DNA of 64,000 bases from Anastatus disparis (GCA_017163975.1 JAFFSR010000220.1:18742001-18806000), one strand, 5' to 3'; positions 1-14,072 are shown, counted from the stretch's first letter. Notes: generated by a model from the letters alone, not told the origin. Made by a program: numbers and translations.

Positions 1-1095
1 TTTGACGAACTGCATTTTCTCTTAAAACAAACTTAACTTAATCGTTTATTTACATACTATAACTGTGAAAGTTTCAAGACTTACAGTAGTTTAAAAATGA
101 ATAAAGTATTTAACTTTCTTAGAGATGTTAAGTAAGATTTATATTTTTTCACTAAAAAAAAAAATTATTTTGAAAATTTTTTAAGACTTTTTTCTTGTTA
201 TTAATATATGAGTAGCTTTGGGAAACTTATAAGTTTTATGATTAAGAAATAAAATTGAAGAAAATAAAAAATAGTTTAATATTTTTGATAAAAGAAGTAA
301 TTTTTTGTTAAATTTAGAAAGAAAAACAAGTAATTATATTGATTCGTGTTTAGCAAAGAATAATATCTGCAAGTAGGAAGAAATAAAATGCATATAAGGA
401 GCAGTAAAATTGAAAAAATTGCTTTTTCACGAATATATCAACTATATGTATCTTTATCTAAAGGTAATCTTTAAACCCTTCTTTTATCCAGCGTCAGTTT
501 CTTATTTTCCGTTCAGCGGAATATCAGTAGCCATAAGATGAAATAACTCACGACTAATGCTACGACAACCTAAAGGTAGAGATGTTCAACAAAAAAAAGA
601 AGTTTTAGGCCTTAAGGCAAGGAAAAGTGCTAGGTTAGCAGAGCCAATGAATTTTATTATCCGAGGCCTCATATTTATCGTTACTACGCGCGCGAAATCG
701 CCGCGAGCATCTCTTTCCCGAGATAACTTGATCGTTATTCACATCTTTTACTATAGTATAGTTCTTGGCCATAGGAGTCTTGGAAAGGCATATTTTCTGG
801 TGTAAGAGAAGATGCTACACTATCATGTTAAGAATGTCTTAGTTGATCCCTTGGAGACAATTTATTTGTATTTATTTTTTTTTTATTTCATCCTCCAGGG
901 CTCTGCGAGAGTTAATAATGGTTTTTAAATTGTTTTAATATTTTTTTGGTATGTTTTCAACGTGATAACGATCTATAGCTCAGATCATTCGCACTCATAG
1001 CTATTCATATATAGTTCACTGTTTAACGTGATGCCATTCCACAGTGGAAATCAAAATACTGAGAGCAGAGTTCGGACCCTATCGGGCGAGTTACA
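1..1095. other. AT-rich non-coding DNA
   Basis: No reading frame here looks like a real gene. The longest open frame (557-805) has no recognisable motif. Between about 540 and 800 the base composition is less AT-rich (for example the CpG-containing run near 685-700), but I could not assign it a role. Confidence 0.6.
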
Positions 1096-1171
1096 TGACC
1101 AGTGCTATATAGAATCCCATAACGTTATATTATATAATATAAAGTTATGGGATTCTATATAGCATTGGTCA
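1096..1171. repeat. 76-bp near-perfect palindrome
   Basis: The left arm begins TGACCAGTGCTATATAGAAT and the right arm is its reverse complement, ending CATTGGTCA. I see only about two mismatches between the arms. The centre is a run of TTATATTATATAATATAA, which is itself self-complementary. There is essentially no loop. It may be a small fold-back MITE or a cruciform-forming sequence; no target duplication was clear. Confidence 0.85.
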
Positions 1172-4100
1172 TTTTGAATAATTTAATTGTAAAATCACAT
1201 AAGAGACGAAAAATGCAAGTTATTTTAACGCAACGCCAAAATTTTTTTTCATCAATTTTGATTCCAAATCATGAATATTTAAAATACAAAAAATTCTCAT
1301 CATAGGTCAAGTCTTTATATGAATTTCACTAGTATAATCGACGTCTCTCATGTGTTTTTTTTCATAATACTAGCATTTTGGAAATAATATAAGAATTGGC
1401 AAAACAATGGAATTATCTAATTATTTAGCATGATTTTAAAATTTTTCTATATAAATTAATGTCTATGTGCATATACCTTTATATTGATTAATCTATATTA
1501 TAAATATCTATTATTTAAAAAACATAGTTTTCAAATTATATAAAAACATAAAAGATTTAATTTAATTTAAAATTTAAATTACTTTATAAAATTTTCATTA
1601 AAAATCAATTTAATATTTTGGATGTTTCAAACGTAACGTTAACTTTCACGTTAAAAATTTAAACTTCTTTAATAATCTAAAATGAAAAATAAAATAAAAT
1701 TTTGAAACAAGTAATTTTCTTATGCAAGTAAAGCTTATTCACGTTATATAAGAGATGCATACGTACTCGATTTCTCGGTCAGAGAAGGGAAAATAGTTTA
1801 AAGTTTGTTTATGAAGTTTAGAAGTGCACACATAGACTAAATATACTCTCTTCAACAAGAAGTCGATGATTAGTCGAAAATGGCTAGGGAGATCATGGGG
1901 TGCTTGTGTGTGTGTGCGGCTGTGCGCTGCCTCCAGGTACTATCTCTAGTACATCTAATATAACTGGCCATCGTTCAAACTTCAAACTGCTGTCGAGTCA
2001 ATATAGTTCACGTATTTTATTTCGGTATATATACTCTCCATTTGTACCTTACCTTCAATATAAACTTTTAGAGAATTTCATTTATTATAATAATATTACT
2101 TTAAATCATAATTAATAAAATTTTAATTGATGTAAAATTAATTGATAAGCCTTGTGATTACCATCGGATTTATTATTAGTTTTTATTATCGTGTGTTAAA
2201 TAGTAGAATAATTTAAAATTCATGACAAAATTTATTTTATTTTTTAAAATAATTAATAAAGATAGTTAATTATACGATGAAAAGCATAAAATAAAAATTT
2301 AGAATCTATTGTGCTTTTGAATAAAAAAATTACAGAGAATCCCATATAAGTAGCCTTTTATTAATAGATATAATACATATTTTTGTTTAACTTTTATTTT
2401 TCACACCTTTTCATATTTTTTCTGATAACAAGTATAGAATTTTTTCATCATAGATAATTGTGCAGTATTAAGAGAAAGATGAAACAATATATTTGTTATA
2501 GTGTGGATGTTACTTTTCTTTTTTTCATCTTTTTTCATAGAAAATGTTAATATTAATAGTAAATATCTTTGATAAATTCATGAGGTAAAATTCAAACATA
2601 ACATATTTTTTAAATAATGTCACACTATTTAAAAAAAGTGCCCTTATACTAAATCTACGCTTGAATAAAATAATTATGTACTAACGATTTTTTATTTTTA
2701 TCTGTTTCAGGTAAGTGTTAACTTCTGAACCCATTTTCTCCAGATTTTTTCTCGCTATATGATTGGTAAGATAAAAATTTGAAGAAGCTCGTTTTTACGT
2801 TGGTATTGATTAAAAAAATATGATTTTTCATAATTTTTCTCCGTATATTACTTGAAACTGATGAGTTAGATACATGTATGCCTGTTTAAAATGACAGGCA
2901 AAAAAAAACTCCAAATGAAAATTTTCAAGTAGATAAATCAAAATCAGATCTTTTCAAAATAGATCAACAACTTATTTAAAATATTTGATACGAATAAGGA
3001 TGTTTTACTGTAATTTTTAAAAGCGCTTTATTAGTATTTTTCATTCTTTCAAAATCAAATTTTAAAAATCATTACCATCAGCGCATTCATATTCATAAAT
3101 TTGCATTCCATTTTTAATGCCTGGCAAAGAAAAGAGATTGAAGTAAAGATGAATTAAGAAACTTCAAACGTTAAAAGGAAAAAAAAAGTTGAACGATGTT
3201 TCGAGAACTTGTAGAAAAATGCTTCTTAACATCAACTAGCTTTCGTGTACTAGTCGAGTGCTTATGTGTATAAGTGCAAAAGCAGAAACTCGATAATGAT
3301 TTAATACTAGGCCAGTACAGCGGACTTATTTTTCTTTTTTCTTTAACTTGAATGCTACTTTGAACTCTCTATATTTTTATTATAATCTTTCATTCAAGTT
3401 TAGAAAATTTATTTGAATTATTTAAAACTATTTGTCAATATTTTTAGTTAACAAATAATGTTTTTTAATAAAAATGTTTAGCTTAACCCTTTTAAATAAA
3501 TTATATGTATATTATAAATGATACATCAGCACTATTTTTTAATAGATTTACTTTATTTATAATAAGTGAAAATATATGAAACTGCATGCTATTCAAAATT
3601 TAATTTCCAGCGTTAAAAAGCTTTAATTACTGGAAAAGACGTAAGTTGCGGCAATTAGTGCAGAAATACTTTTATTGCTAAACATTAAACGATCATTAAC
3701 GTGTGGTGAACATATACGCGAACGACTTTTAGCTATTGTAACTTTAATGTACAATTATAAATCGTTTAAGAATTTCTTTGCTTATTTATTTTAAACTTCA
3801 TAATTAAAATGAAAAAAAAAAAATGTATATAACGTATATTCAACCCCATGGGTAGCGTATTTTTTTCGAAATTTTATTATTAAAAATTATGTAGTAAGTT
3901 AGAAATTAACTTAAATTTTAATACTTTTAAAAATAAAATTAAAATATACGTTTATTTTACGCAAAAATTTTTTTTTTTTCATGATTGTGTATGGTCGTTA
4001 TAAGATATTTGTCTATTGCTTTCTGGATGTAATGTACTTGCGTATATAATCTGGTAGAAATGTAATATAAATATATTATACACGAAACATTTTTTTAATT

Positions 4101-7100
4101 ACAAATTTGTCATTAAATACAAACTATCAATAATTCAATCGTATCATAACAAAATATTGTTTTTAAACGAGTCTCAAAATGATCAATTTCCATCAAAAAC
4201 ATTTCAAATTACTAAATCATTTATTAATTTGTAAAATTGAAATAAAAATATGTGATAGAAAGTTCTGAAATACCATTTTTCTTTGCATGAATGCTTTTAT
4301 AAAGTTATAATTTTACTGATAATTAATTTTTAAAATACAATATCATTAACAATAAATCATGATGATTTATCATTTGTTCAATACTTTTAATATTTTGCCA
4401 ATACCATAGATGACATCATTCATAGATTAACAGGAAATTCGTTTCACTTCGGAATAACGATAAGCACTGAAAATCGAATGATTGGTTTGCCGATATTGCA
4501 GTTAATTAATGAAAAAAAAAAAATTCAATTTTTCTTTTTTCAACATATACAGGTCGCTGGTATAAATGAACTGTCTTCGTAATCAGTAACTCATTGTTCT
4601 TTCATGTGTAAAAGAATAAAACGTTGAATGAAAAAAAAAAAATTTTTTTTCTCTCTCCCAAAGCTTAGAGAAGTTATATACGTCGTGTTCAAAAGGTAAG
4701 AGATAAAGGTCTATTATTCATCGACAACTTGTTTCATTCGATAATAGAAAAATTTGATATTTTTGAATGTCGATCAAAATATCGATAATCCGATTCGTGC
4801 TTTTGACGTATTGCATTATTTAACGAGGATACAAAGATTATCCGTATAAAAGATATACAAATTCGATTTACATGTCGTTTTCAAATTTTTTTAAGCTTAA
4901 ATTGCTTTTACAAAACGAAATAACAAATAAATTTATTTCACAAATATTGAATTTTGTTTCACGCGTTTTTATACCTTTAAACTTAATTGCTATAAAGCTT
5001 CACGCGTTTCTATAAGTTATAAAAATAAAATTTAATAAAACTTTTTAATTATTCTCAGAACATTCCTTCGCACCCTACTAAACAAATAAGTACCTCATTT
5101 AAATTCATTAAAACAATTTAATTATCTATCAGATAAACTGGTCGCAATTACTTTATCACTTATTTATCGAAAAAATAGAACACATATAGATAAACAAGGA
5201 GACGTAAGAGAAAGTATATAGTTGAGTTTGATGGCAGGTGCTGCTTACGAACCGAGACGAACATTCGCGTAACATTCAATTTAGAGTAGAGTTACTCTTT
5301 GAGAAAAAGAGAGAGAAAGAGAGAGAGAGTGAAGGGGTTGCTCTTTACTGTATATACTTTACTACGCTAGACAATTAATTTGCGAGCAGAGCATGCTCGT
5401 ATTCTGTTCGTCCTGTCCATTGGCTTAAGATTGATTAAGAGTCCTTAAAGCCTTGTACGTATATACGGTATACCTTATAGTACTTACCTTTTATTTTTTT
5501 TTTGTTTTTCTTCTATCCATTTGCTTCATTCTTCTCTTTTTTTTTTGGTTCTACGCTCTTAATGTACTTTGATTATTGTTCGTTGTACAAACAAATTGTT
5601 GAAAGATGACGTGTAGAGTTTTTAAATTTTATTTTGTATATCAAACTGTTGTATCTCGCATAACGCATGTTTACATAGTGCACGCGATGTTAACTGCGAT
5701 ATCAAACTTTGATTTTTACTAAATAATAATTATTTATTCATAAATATTAAAACGATTGATCAAATATTTATTATCAATTAATTCATTAACAATGATTCTG
5801 TCTGTTTTCATATTTAACGAAGGTTTATTTGAGCAAGATAAAAGTTGCGCGCTGCTTCAACTCATTATATTAATGCAACCATTCTAAATCCAATAAATTA
5901 GTAGATGATACAGCGACAAATGCACGCGCAAATATTTGCTTTTAAGATAATCAAGATGTATAAACATCTATGTATACATATATGTAATTACTAATACACG
6001 TGACATTTGTAAAGTAAATAATACGCAAAGTAATCAGTTGATACTTTCATATTTTGATAAAATGAAAATGTTTTTAATTAATGTTGAAAGAGTGGGTTAT
6101 ATGTGCAAAGAAATGAAATTTAACATGATGGCTTATAAAAAAATATTTAATTATTTTTTACGATTCGTCTTTTTTACATGAATATACTAAAAATATTACT
6201 AATATATAAATCAATGGTACGGAGTAAATATCTGTAAAGTCCAATTGTTCATACAATATTATTTTTTTTAAATAATTTACTTTGACGTATTTAATTAATA
6301 AAACTTTTCAGAGTTATTAGATAGATAACATCATAATATTAGACTCTATATGTCAAACTTTTTCACAGTGTTATGAAAACTCAAATAAAAGTCACTTTCG
6401 TTTGATACAAAAACTCTGACGGATCTCCAAAGAAAAAAAAAAGCCACAAAATCATTGTAAAATTGGCATAGGACAGTCACGTAAGTAATGATGTACAGAC
6501 CCGCGTGATTTATCAGCTTTCTATCAAATGAAGATTTACGATGGCCAAGTCACTTTCTTTCTCGGTATAGGTAACATTTTAGCTTTCTTATTCGTTTCCT
6601 AGTTCGTTACATACCCTTTCGGTTTATACACTTTGAATATGCACACACGCAACAGTCAACGGGGTCGGGCCAGTGGATAAATGACCGAATGTCTGTCAAG
6701 CTAAATGCATTTTTCGTAATGGCTAATATTGTTAATGGCCAATGAGATACTATGTACTAATGGAACGCTGTTGTAATAAATGGGATTGATCAGTATAATG
6801 TGGTTTTATGCGATCATGAAAAGTATTACTTCATGTACATGAAATTTAAACATTTATTCTTTGTTAATTAAATCGTTTTTATGTTAATGTGTTTAAATTT
6901 CTTTTACATTAACTATACAATATCATGCATAAATATTAAAAAAGTAATTACCGCAATTAAATTTATAAATTAATACAATACTGACAAGAGTTAAAATCTC
7001 GAATTTAAATACAACTTTGAAAATAGTTTTTTGATATACAATGATGAATAAGAACATAACTTTATGTAACATGCCCTTCTTTCCTCAATAATCATGATTT

Positions 7101-9700
7101 CAGAGATTGATATGAAATTTCATACATAACTCTAGGGCATTACATCTCGACAGCCATAAAGCTTAGAAAAGTCACTAAAAAAGAAAATAAAAGTGTAGAA
7201 CATTAACTTTGAATTACGAGGTTCCAAAAGTCAAAAGCTTCATTTTTAGCTAGTTTTACTCTTTTAGATTTTTTGGACTATAATCTCATGTAACGTTACT
7301 TTATGACTTCAAAATTTCACGGTTAACTTCCAAATACATTTTAGTTTTGACAAAACAAATTTTCGATAATAACCATAAATATAAAATTAATGTAAGACGC
7401 AATGAAAGTGCAATGAGGTGTTAGAGAAAGCAAAATAGAAGTTAGATAAGCATTTTCTCTTTATACTATACGTAAGACTACTAGGACTACTAATCCCTTG
7501 TGCGCTTACCGCTTTGGCCACAAACAAATTACTTTGAGGAACACCGCAACATTCTCTTTGCAACTAACCTTCACGACATTTCGCCTACACCCCCTTTACA
7601 ATTGTTAGTATATGACTCTGACGTACGCCCTTAAAACTTTTACTTGCTTTTGTATTGTTTTCTTGTTCATTTATTATTTATTGTTAAGTCAGTTGTTAAA
7701 AGACTTAAGTTCTTACTTGGGTCTCACAATTCACATGTTACTGTGATTAATGCAAATTTATTTACTTGTTTATACATAAATATAAACTATTTTAAAATTT
7801 TCAACAATGTGCAATGTGATATTTTTGATGTTTTATTTATAGAAACAAAAATGTTTTAAATGCAATGGATTTTTTCAATTTAAAATTTTGAAATATGTGG
7901 AAATGGTAAATTTAAAATTTAAATAAATAGTAGTTCTCGCGTGTTGACAATATTGAAAAAAAAGAAATGTATCCATATTTTATTATTTTCATATGAAATA
8001 TGATATTTATAGAAATACGCAAATAGAAGCGTCAATTCCAAACATGAACTTGATATGTAAATCTCGAATATTCTGTTACTCGCTTTATCAATTTTAAAAT
8101 CCATCAATTAAAATTATACTTTCGGAGAAGTCATAATACAATCGAAACTTTTCATGCACGGTGCAATAAAAAAAATTTGCAATCAATCCGTGAGTAAATA
8201 TTGTAAAGCAAATTTAATGATGAAATAAATTTTATATTTTATTACAAAAAGAAGCTTTAAAGCTTTGTGTTATCGATGTATGTTTGATAACCAAAATATT
8301 TTAAATCACCATTATTCACTTTCGAATGAACGATACGATGTTTTAATGGAACGTTTTAAAATTTTATTTAAAAGCATAACAATATCCTAAAGAGAAAACT
8401 TCGCTCGTTTAGTTTAGGAAACGATAAATCTTTCATTTACAAAATGCAGAAGAGGAGCATTAGAAAGTTTAGAATAAAGAATTAAGATGAAAACTTTAAG
8501 TTAAAAGCTACTATGAAGCTACTACGCATAGTTGAGTTAAGAAATGCTCTTGTACGATTTAATACGTGATTTATACAATCAGGTACATTAAACATTTTTC
8601 CCCCTTTAGCCAGTTTCTATTTAACCCTATCTGAATCATCATTGTTGTATACAAGGGATTTGTGTCTTGAAAATAATATCAGCAACCATGGTGCACGCAA
8701 AGTGCTTTGAAATATCTTTTTTTTTCACGATTGGAAATGGCCCGGAAGGAAGAGGGTGCGAAATTTAAGGGTATAGCTTTTATGTATTTCTTCTTTTTAT
8801 TTTTATTTTTTAAACGAGCAGAGAATCTTTTATGACATTTTTTTTTCAATGATTCATGCGCGTCATCGTTGCCATTTATTATAAGGGTTTGAAAAGTCAA
8901 GAAGATATTCTGTATAGACATTATATTCTAAAATTATAACATATGAATAATATAACGGATTCATGGTATGTAAAATAAAATTAATTTAATAAGATTAATA
9001 ATTTATAAAGTTTCGCGATTGAAAAAATATTTTATTAATTAAGAACAATAAAGTAATAAAATAACGTCAATTTAAAACAATATAAATGATAATTTTGCAC
9101 AAAAAATAGAAATTTAATTAAAAAAAAAATGCTACACGAAATTGCTTTATATTTTTACTATGGTAAAAAGTGTAACCATTCATTTTCAATTATAATGAAA
9201 AAGCAAATAATTACAGTTACATTATTAACTAAAGTTACACTATTTCTTTATTTACTTTTACATTATTCTCTGAAATCAGTTCTTAGTATAATATTTATTA
9301 AAAATAAATTTTCCCTGAAAATATTCAGTTGATTAAAATAAATCAATATAGAAATTTTTTGTTACTTAATAACAACTATTGAATCACTATTTGGAGAGTT
9401 TAAAGAAAGTTAAACTAGTCATTCTTTCTAAGTCTACACTGTAAAAAATGCAAAGTAAAATTACAAATGCATTACGTAATTTTAAAAGTGAAATTATATC
9501 ATCAGACAATTTTAAAATGTACAGTTCATATTAAAAAATTTTTTTTAATTTTCATTAAATAATACTAATTAGCTGTTAAATTAAGTAATTCTGTTTTAAA
9601 TTTGGTGCAAAAGTTTTATTCAAAAAAAAAAAAAAAACTATAGGCTATTAAAAGTTTGTGTACTGGTAAGCTTTGACTAAGCTTAAATACGATAAGTCTT
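1172..9700. other. AT-rich non-coding stretch, possibly intronic
   Basis: No gene is supportable across these 8.5 kb. It contains the ratchet-type splice site described at 2679-2716, a less AT-rich island around 5200-5480 with a GA-rich run (5306-5335), and many poly-A/poly-T tracts. Short open frames (1900-2115, 7644-7859, 8679-8921, 9129-9332) have AT-driven composition and no motif. Confidence 0.55.
2679..2716 (+). promoter_or_regulatory. Candidate recursive (zero-nucleotide exon) splice site
   Basis: A perfect branch-point TACTAAC lies at 2679-2685, followed by a T-rich pyrimidine tract and CAG at 2708-2710. This is joined directly to the donor GTAAGT at 2711-2716. The fused acceptor-donor pattern (pyrimidine tract, CAG|GTAAGT) is the known signature of ratchet points in very long insect introns. 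If used, it means the surrounding DNA is intron of a + strand gene. The function is inferred from sequence alone. Confidence 0.6.
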
Positions 9701-9900
9701 GAGGTCTTCAGTGGCTCACTCGGTAGAGCGATGGACTCGTAACTAGAGAGCCCGAGTTCGACTCCAGCTCTCGGCTGAATGATGCAAGTACCACTGTATG
9801 TTACATGTGCTTGGTTTATGAACACGCTGAAAACCTCCGTCGTTAGTTAATATTGCTATGATAGCATAAATACAGCGACGTTAAATAAAATTTAAAAAAA
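9701..9900 (+). mobile_element. tRNA-derived SINE, copy 1
   Basis: The head is tRNA-like. A box-like TGGCTCACTCGG sits near 9712 and the B box GAGTTCGACTCC lies at about 9754-9765. It is followed by a tRNA-unrelated body containing ATGTTACATGTGCTTGGTTT. The 3' end is AATACAGCGACGTTAAA followed by an A-rich tail. Three further copies of the same unit occur in this window (30744, 40939, 46952). A-tract sequence precedes it. It is a Pol III retroposon rather than a functional tRNA gene. Confidence 0.85.
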
Positions 9901-10034
9901 CAATATTGAATAAATGCGCTGCTAAAAATTTAATTTTTGAAAATGTTATTTTTTTTAATACAATATTTAAAGACAAATTTAAATTAAAATTCATAAAATT
10001 ATTAATTATTATTAAATTTTATCATTACGAGTAT

Positions 10035-10228
10035 CTAAACATTATTATTTTTAGTTAGCAAATTTTCTTGAGTATTATTATGAAGTTCTGCATTATTGCG
10101 AGCTGGTAGATTTAGCAGGATATGATTAAGTTGTGCAACATTTCGATTATTGTCAGCAGGTGCATTTTCTTCAACATTATTACGAAGTGCTGCATTAGCT
10201 TGATGGTCATTATTAATCTGAATATTAG
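10035..10228 (-). CDS. Possible terminal exon of an unknown Asn-rich protein
   Basis: On the minus strand a good acceptor (TTTTTACAG) ends at 10229, and an open frame of 63 codons follows to a TAG at 10035. The predicted segment starts with ANIQINNDHQANAA and is rich in Asn, Ala and Glu. It has loosely repeated units of the type A-x-NN-A-x-L-x-NN-x-EN. Codon use is less biased to A/T than random frames nearby. The acceptor is phase 1. I could not find a convincing upstream exon. It may be the last exon of a small secreted or disordered protein, or a chance frame. Confidence 0.3.
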
Positions 10229-11339
10229 CTGTAAAAATATATTTTATATTATTCTTTAACTTTTTTAACAAAAAAGTACATTTAACGATATTGTTTGGTT
10301 TCCTTCTTTTCGTGTCAATATAATAAGTCTTTATATTGTTTACAGTATACAATCTAACCTAGCTTTTATCAGTTTCATGCAAAGATTTCAAAATACAAAC
10401 AGGCACGAAAAGATTAAATAAAATCATTATTTTTAAAGTATACATTTTATGAAAATATTAAAAATATAAATTAATGTATTAAATCAATTCAAATGTAAAA
10501 TTAATAAAATTTTGCCATTAATGGTTCATAGAATGATTTATCATTCTAAACTGAATATAAAATTCTTTTCATTTATCTAAATTAAAAATGTATATCTAAT
10601 TTATAAATTCACGTATAAGACATAAATATGTACAGTTATTAAGCCTTAAATATTTTTATGAAATCACTAGCGATAAACTGTACTGCTAATACTGCAAAAA
10701 TAAAGAAAACTTTGTACACTTAACCATAAAAAACACAAAGAATTTGAGCTATAAATCATTAATTAAATTAATCATTCATAAAAAAGCGTTAAAATAGATT
10801 CTAAATTTAAAATAAAATGAAAATTTAACGTTCAATGTCTAAGTTGATTTATAAAATAAAATTTTAATTCTAAAAGATGTATGAAAACGACTAACTTACA
10901 TATTTTAAACAATTATCATGTTTTAAAATTTTCAATTTATGGAACTAAAATTTAAAGAAAAAGAGGGCTTTTATTTATATACACATATATAAATGATTAG
11001 AAGCTTATTTCAGGTAGATGAGCTTTCAAAAGAGTTATTCTAGAGTTTCTATTAGTAACCAAAATGTTTGATCAAGGACCTTTCTCTAGTATGACTTATT
11101 ACTTACTACCTCTACATTATCCCAGTTTATCCTTTCATATTACTGTAGCAAAATTTTCAGTAACAGTTTCAGTTTCAAAATTTATATTCATTAACAAAAG
11201 GACGAATAAACAAAATGTCAGAAGTTTATTCGTGATTGAAGTTTTTACTCCATTTTAATATGAATAACTGAAAAAATATGTTTTTTTATTTTAATCAAGA
11301 AATTAAAAACCAAAAATCATGCAATATTTAAAAAAGTAG

Positions 11340-11830
11340 CAAAATGTGCCATTTCAGATCTGCATTCCATAGCTTCGATAACAATCTATCATGATTACCC
11401 GAATCAAACGTTTTTGACATATCAATGTATACAGAGTTCACACGTCAACCTGCCTCTATTGCAGCAGCAATAGAGTTCACATATACCAAGAGATTCGTGA
11501 TGACCGATCTACTGGGAATAAATCCATGCTGATTCTTAATCCATCCCATAGCATGTATCAACAAACTTCAGTAATCATAAAATTCATTAACTTGAAAACC
11601 GAGAATAAAATTGTAATAAATCTATAATTAGTAATGATGCATTTCTCACACTTGTAAAATTGTCATTTATATAAATCAATTTCTAAACGTCAAAAGTCGC
11701 GCCTTGTTTCAGTTAGCGGTTGAAAACAATCATCAGGGGTTCAGCCAAAGAGTCAATACATTTACGTAAAATATAAGACGGCACGCGATCAGGACCATAA
11801 CTAACATCATCTTTCAACTTATTCATCCTT
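11340..11830 (-). pseudogene. Decayed non-LTR retrotransposon reverse transcriptase fragment
   Basis: Read on the minus strand in shifting frames, this segment shows two blocks typical of jockey/CR1-like LINE reverse transcriptases. A block like GPDRVPSYILRKCIDSLAEP lies around 11720-11805 (compare the family pattern GPDGIP..LLK). A second block around 11350-11540 contains QHGFIPSRSVITNLL followed by VYIDMSKTFDS (the family pattern is D-x-SKAFD). In-frame stops and frame changes separate the blocks, and the catalytic DD block is not visible. It is an old, dead 5'-truncated copy. The family assignment beyond non-LTR RT is not secure. Confidence 0.75.
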
Positions 11831-13979
11831 CATACGCCCAAGTTAAATATATAACTAATGTATATAAAACTGTACGGTTTAACTGCACTTTAAGAATAAA
11901 ATCTATGTAATAAGAAAAGGCTAGTAAAAGAGATTTAAAAAAATAAATGGTTAAGAAAATAAAGAAAAAAAAAAAGTAAAATAACGAAACTTTCAGGGCA
12001 ACCAACAGTAAAGAGGATCTCATTTTTTTTTCTTCCTTTCTCGGACGCTGGTTAGTCCTTCCTTTTTACGGTCTAATTTGTTTAGCAGTGCTGGTAACGA
12101 CATCTCGTAAAAGGTCGTCCTCTATTTTCGTTCGTAAAACGTGTAAGAGAGAAAGAGCGATCTAAAAGTGCACGAGATGAAAGACCATATATATATGACC
12201 ACTCGTATGTTACGAGTGTGATATGCACATAGCTTTCTTTTAGCCCTCTTCTTTTTTATGCTCCTCACTGTCAACGGTGTAATGAGTTATTCATGAAACT
12301 CGAACGGCAAAAATGTTGGAATGACCAAATCATTTTTTTGTTTTTGCAATTTTGTTATCCTGTCAAAAATTTTTTATTCTTATTGGTGACATCGTTCTCC
12401 GTTTATTAATAAAAGAATTAAAGGTTACAAGCTTTTCATTTTTTTTAGGATTTCAATAATTTGTTGCGTTTAATATTTCGTAATTAGGAAATTCGTAATT
12501 TTTATTTTATAGAAATTTTTAATCAAAATAATGTATATTGCACAAAAATACAATTTTATAAAAACTTTTAATAAATTTAATGTTTTAATAAAGATAAAGA
12601 ATTTTATTCTTTTTTAAAGCTTATATAAAAAACATAATATATGAAGATAAAGAAGAGATAAGAAAAAATAAAAAAGTAAAAAGTAATTTTTTGTATTCAT
12701 TTAAATATTTCGTTGTCAATTTATAAAATCATATGGAAATATTACCAAAGTTATAAGACTAAAAATAGCCACTTAGTTTGAAAAAAAAAAAAATCGAACC
12801 GGTAAGGTGTTTCTCGAAGTAGTTGTAAAAACTATAAATCAAAATATCATTATACCTTCTGTCATATAAATTACAAATTTTACATGCTAATAATCATTGG
12901 TTATCCTTATACATCCCAAGACATAAGAGACAATCCCTCCAGACAACAGTAATATTCATTACATCATTTCAGTGTACAAAACTAAAAACGCTCCCGTTTG
13001 TCCCTTTTTTTTCATTGTATATATAAATTCTTTTTTTTTTACTATAATTGATTTACAAGGCCCTTTAAATGTCACTTCGCTTGCCCATATAACGTTCTTC
13101 GTTCCGAGAACAAATGGCAGGAGAGACGAGAAAGTCACTTGCGACAGCACAGAAAACTTTTTTACGACGCATAGTTCACATTATTAGCGCGTTCTCTTGT
13201 ATGCATACATTTTAAGTCATGTTTCGTGCTTTATTTCTGGAACGTTATTCTTTCATAATAAAAAAATGTAATATTTCTTACTTTTAATAGCACTGTGTAC
13301 TAGGATTATTAGAATATCACGCGTTTATGCTCTTTATTTTCATACTTTACGCATTTAAAATCTTTTCTTATGATTAATAAAGTCAAATGTAGTGACTATA
13401 AAAATAATTCGTATACAAATATTTTCAGATTAGGCAAAATTTAAAAACAAAATATTTTTAATTTTGATATTGCTATTTTGATTTTAAGTTAATTTCTTTA
13501 CTTATCTATGTGGACTGACTATCCTAAGAATATATTAGTAATTAATTAAATGCTTAACCAAGTATTATATTTATGAAAATAAATGTAATTAACAATCTTC
13601 AATTATGCGCACTTATTTCGATGACTTTCATCATATACGGTTTTTTTAATCTTATAAAGTACAATTGGTGTTAAATATTTAAACAAAGTTATATTATATT
13701 AGTGAAAAATAACATTTAATATTCAATTTTTCAATAATTATTTATATGAATTGGATTTAATATGGATAATGAAGTATTGATAAAATGTTTTCATTCTTCC
13801 TATACATCCATTTTAAGTTGTTTACACGTATTACATTAAAATATGTTATGCAAAGAAAATTGGATCTAAATATTCCATCAAGCAAATTGACTGATCAGCA
13901 AGAGTAATCTTTCTCATTGGACTATATGTGGTTATACGACAGCTAACAATATTCTTTTTTCTTCCTTTTCTTCTTTAAA

Positions 13980-14072
13980 GCAATGTTCGGAAACGGAAAT
14001 CCAAGAGCTCATTGATGTGCCTACATGGATAACGATCATTGACAAGGAATTATCGCGAGTGCAAGGCTAGGC
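13980..14072 (+). other. Possible short coding exon (weak)
   Basis: A strong pyrimidine tract (13950-13975) ends in AAAG. It is followed by 29 open codons (beginning QCSETEIQELIDVPTW) to a TAG at about 14068-14070. The composition is more coding-like than its surroundings. The acceptor ends in AAG rather than CAG/TAG, no partner exon was seen and no family is recognised, so this is speculative. Confidence 0.2.

Noticed and set aside
9701..9775. tRNA gene call on the SINE head
   Set aside because: A and B boxes are present, but the arms do not pair into a full cloverleaf, and the same head with the same body occurs four times, so it is a retroposon.
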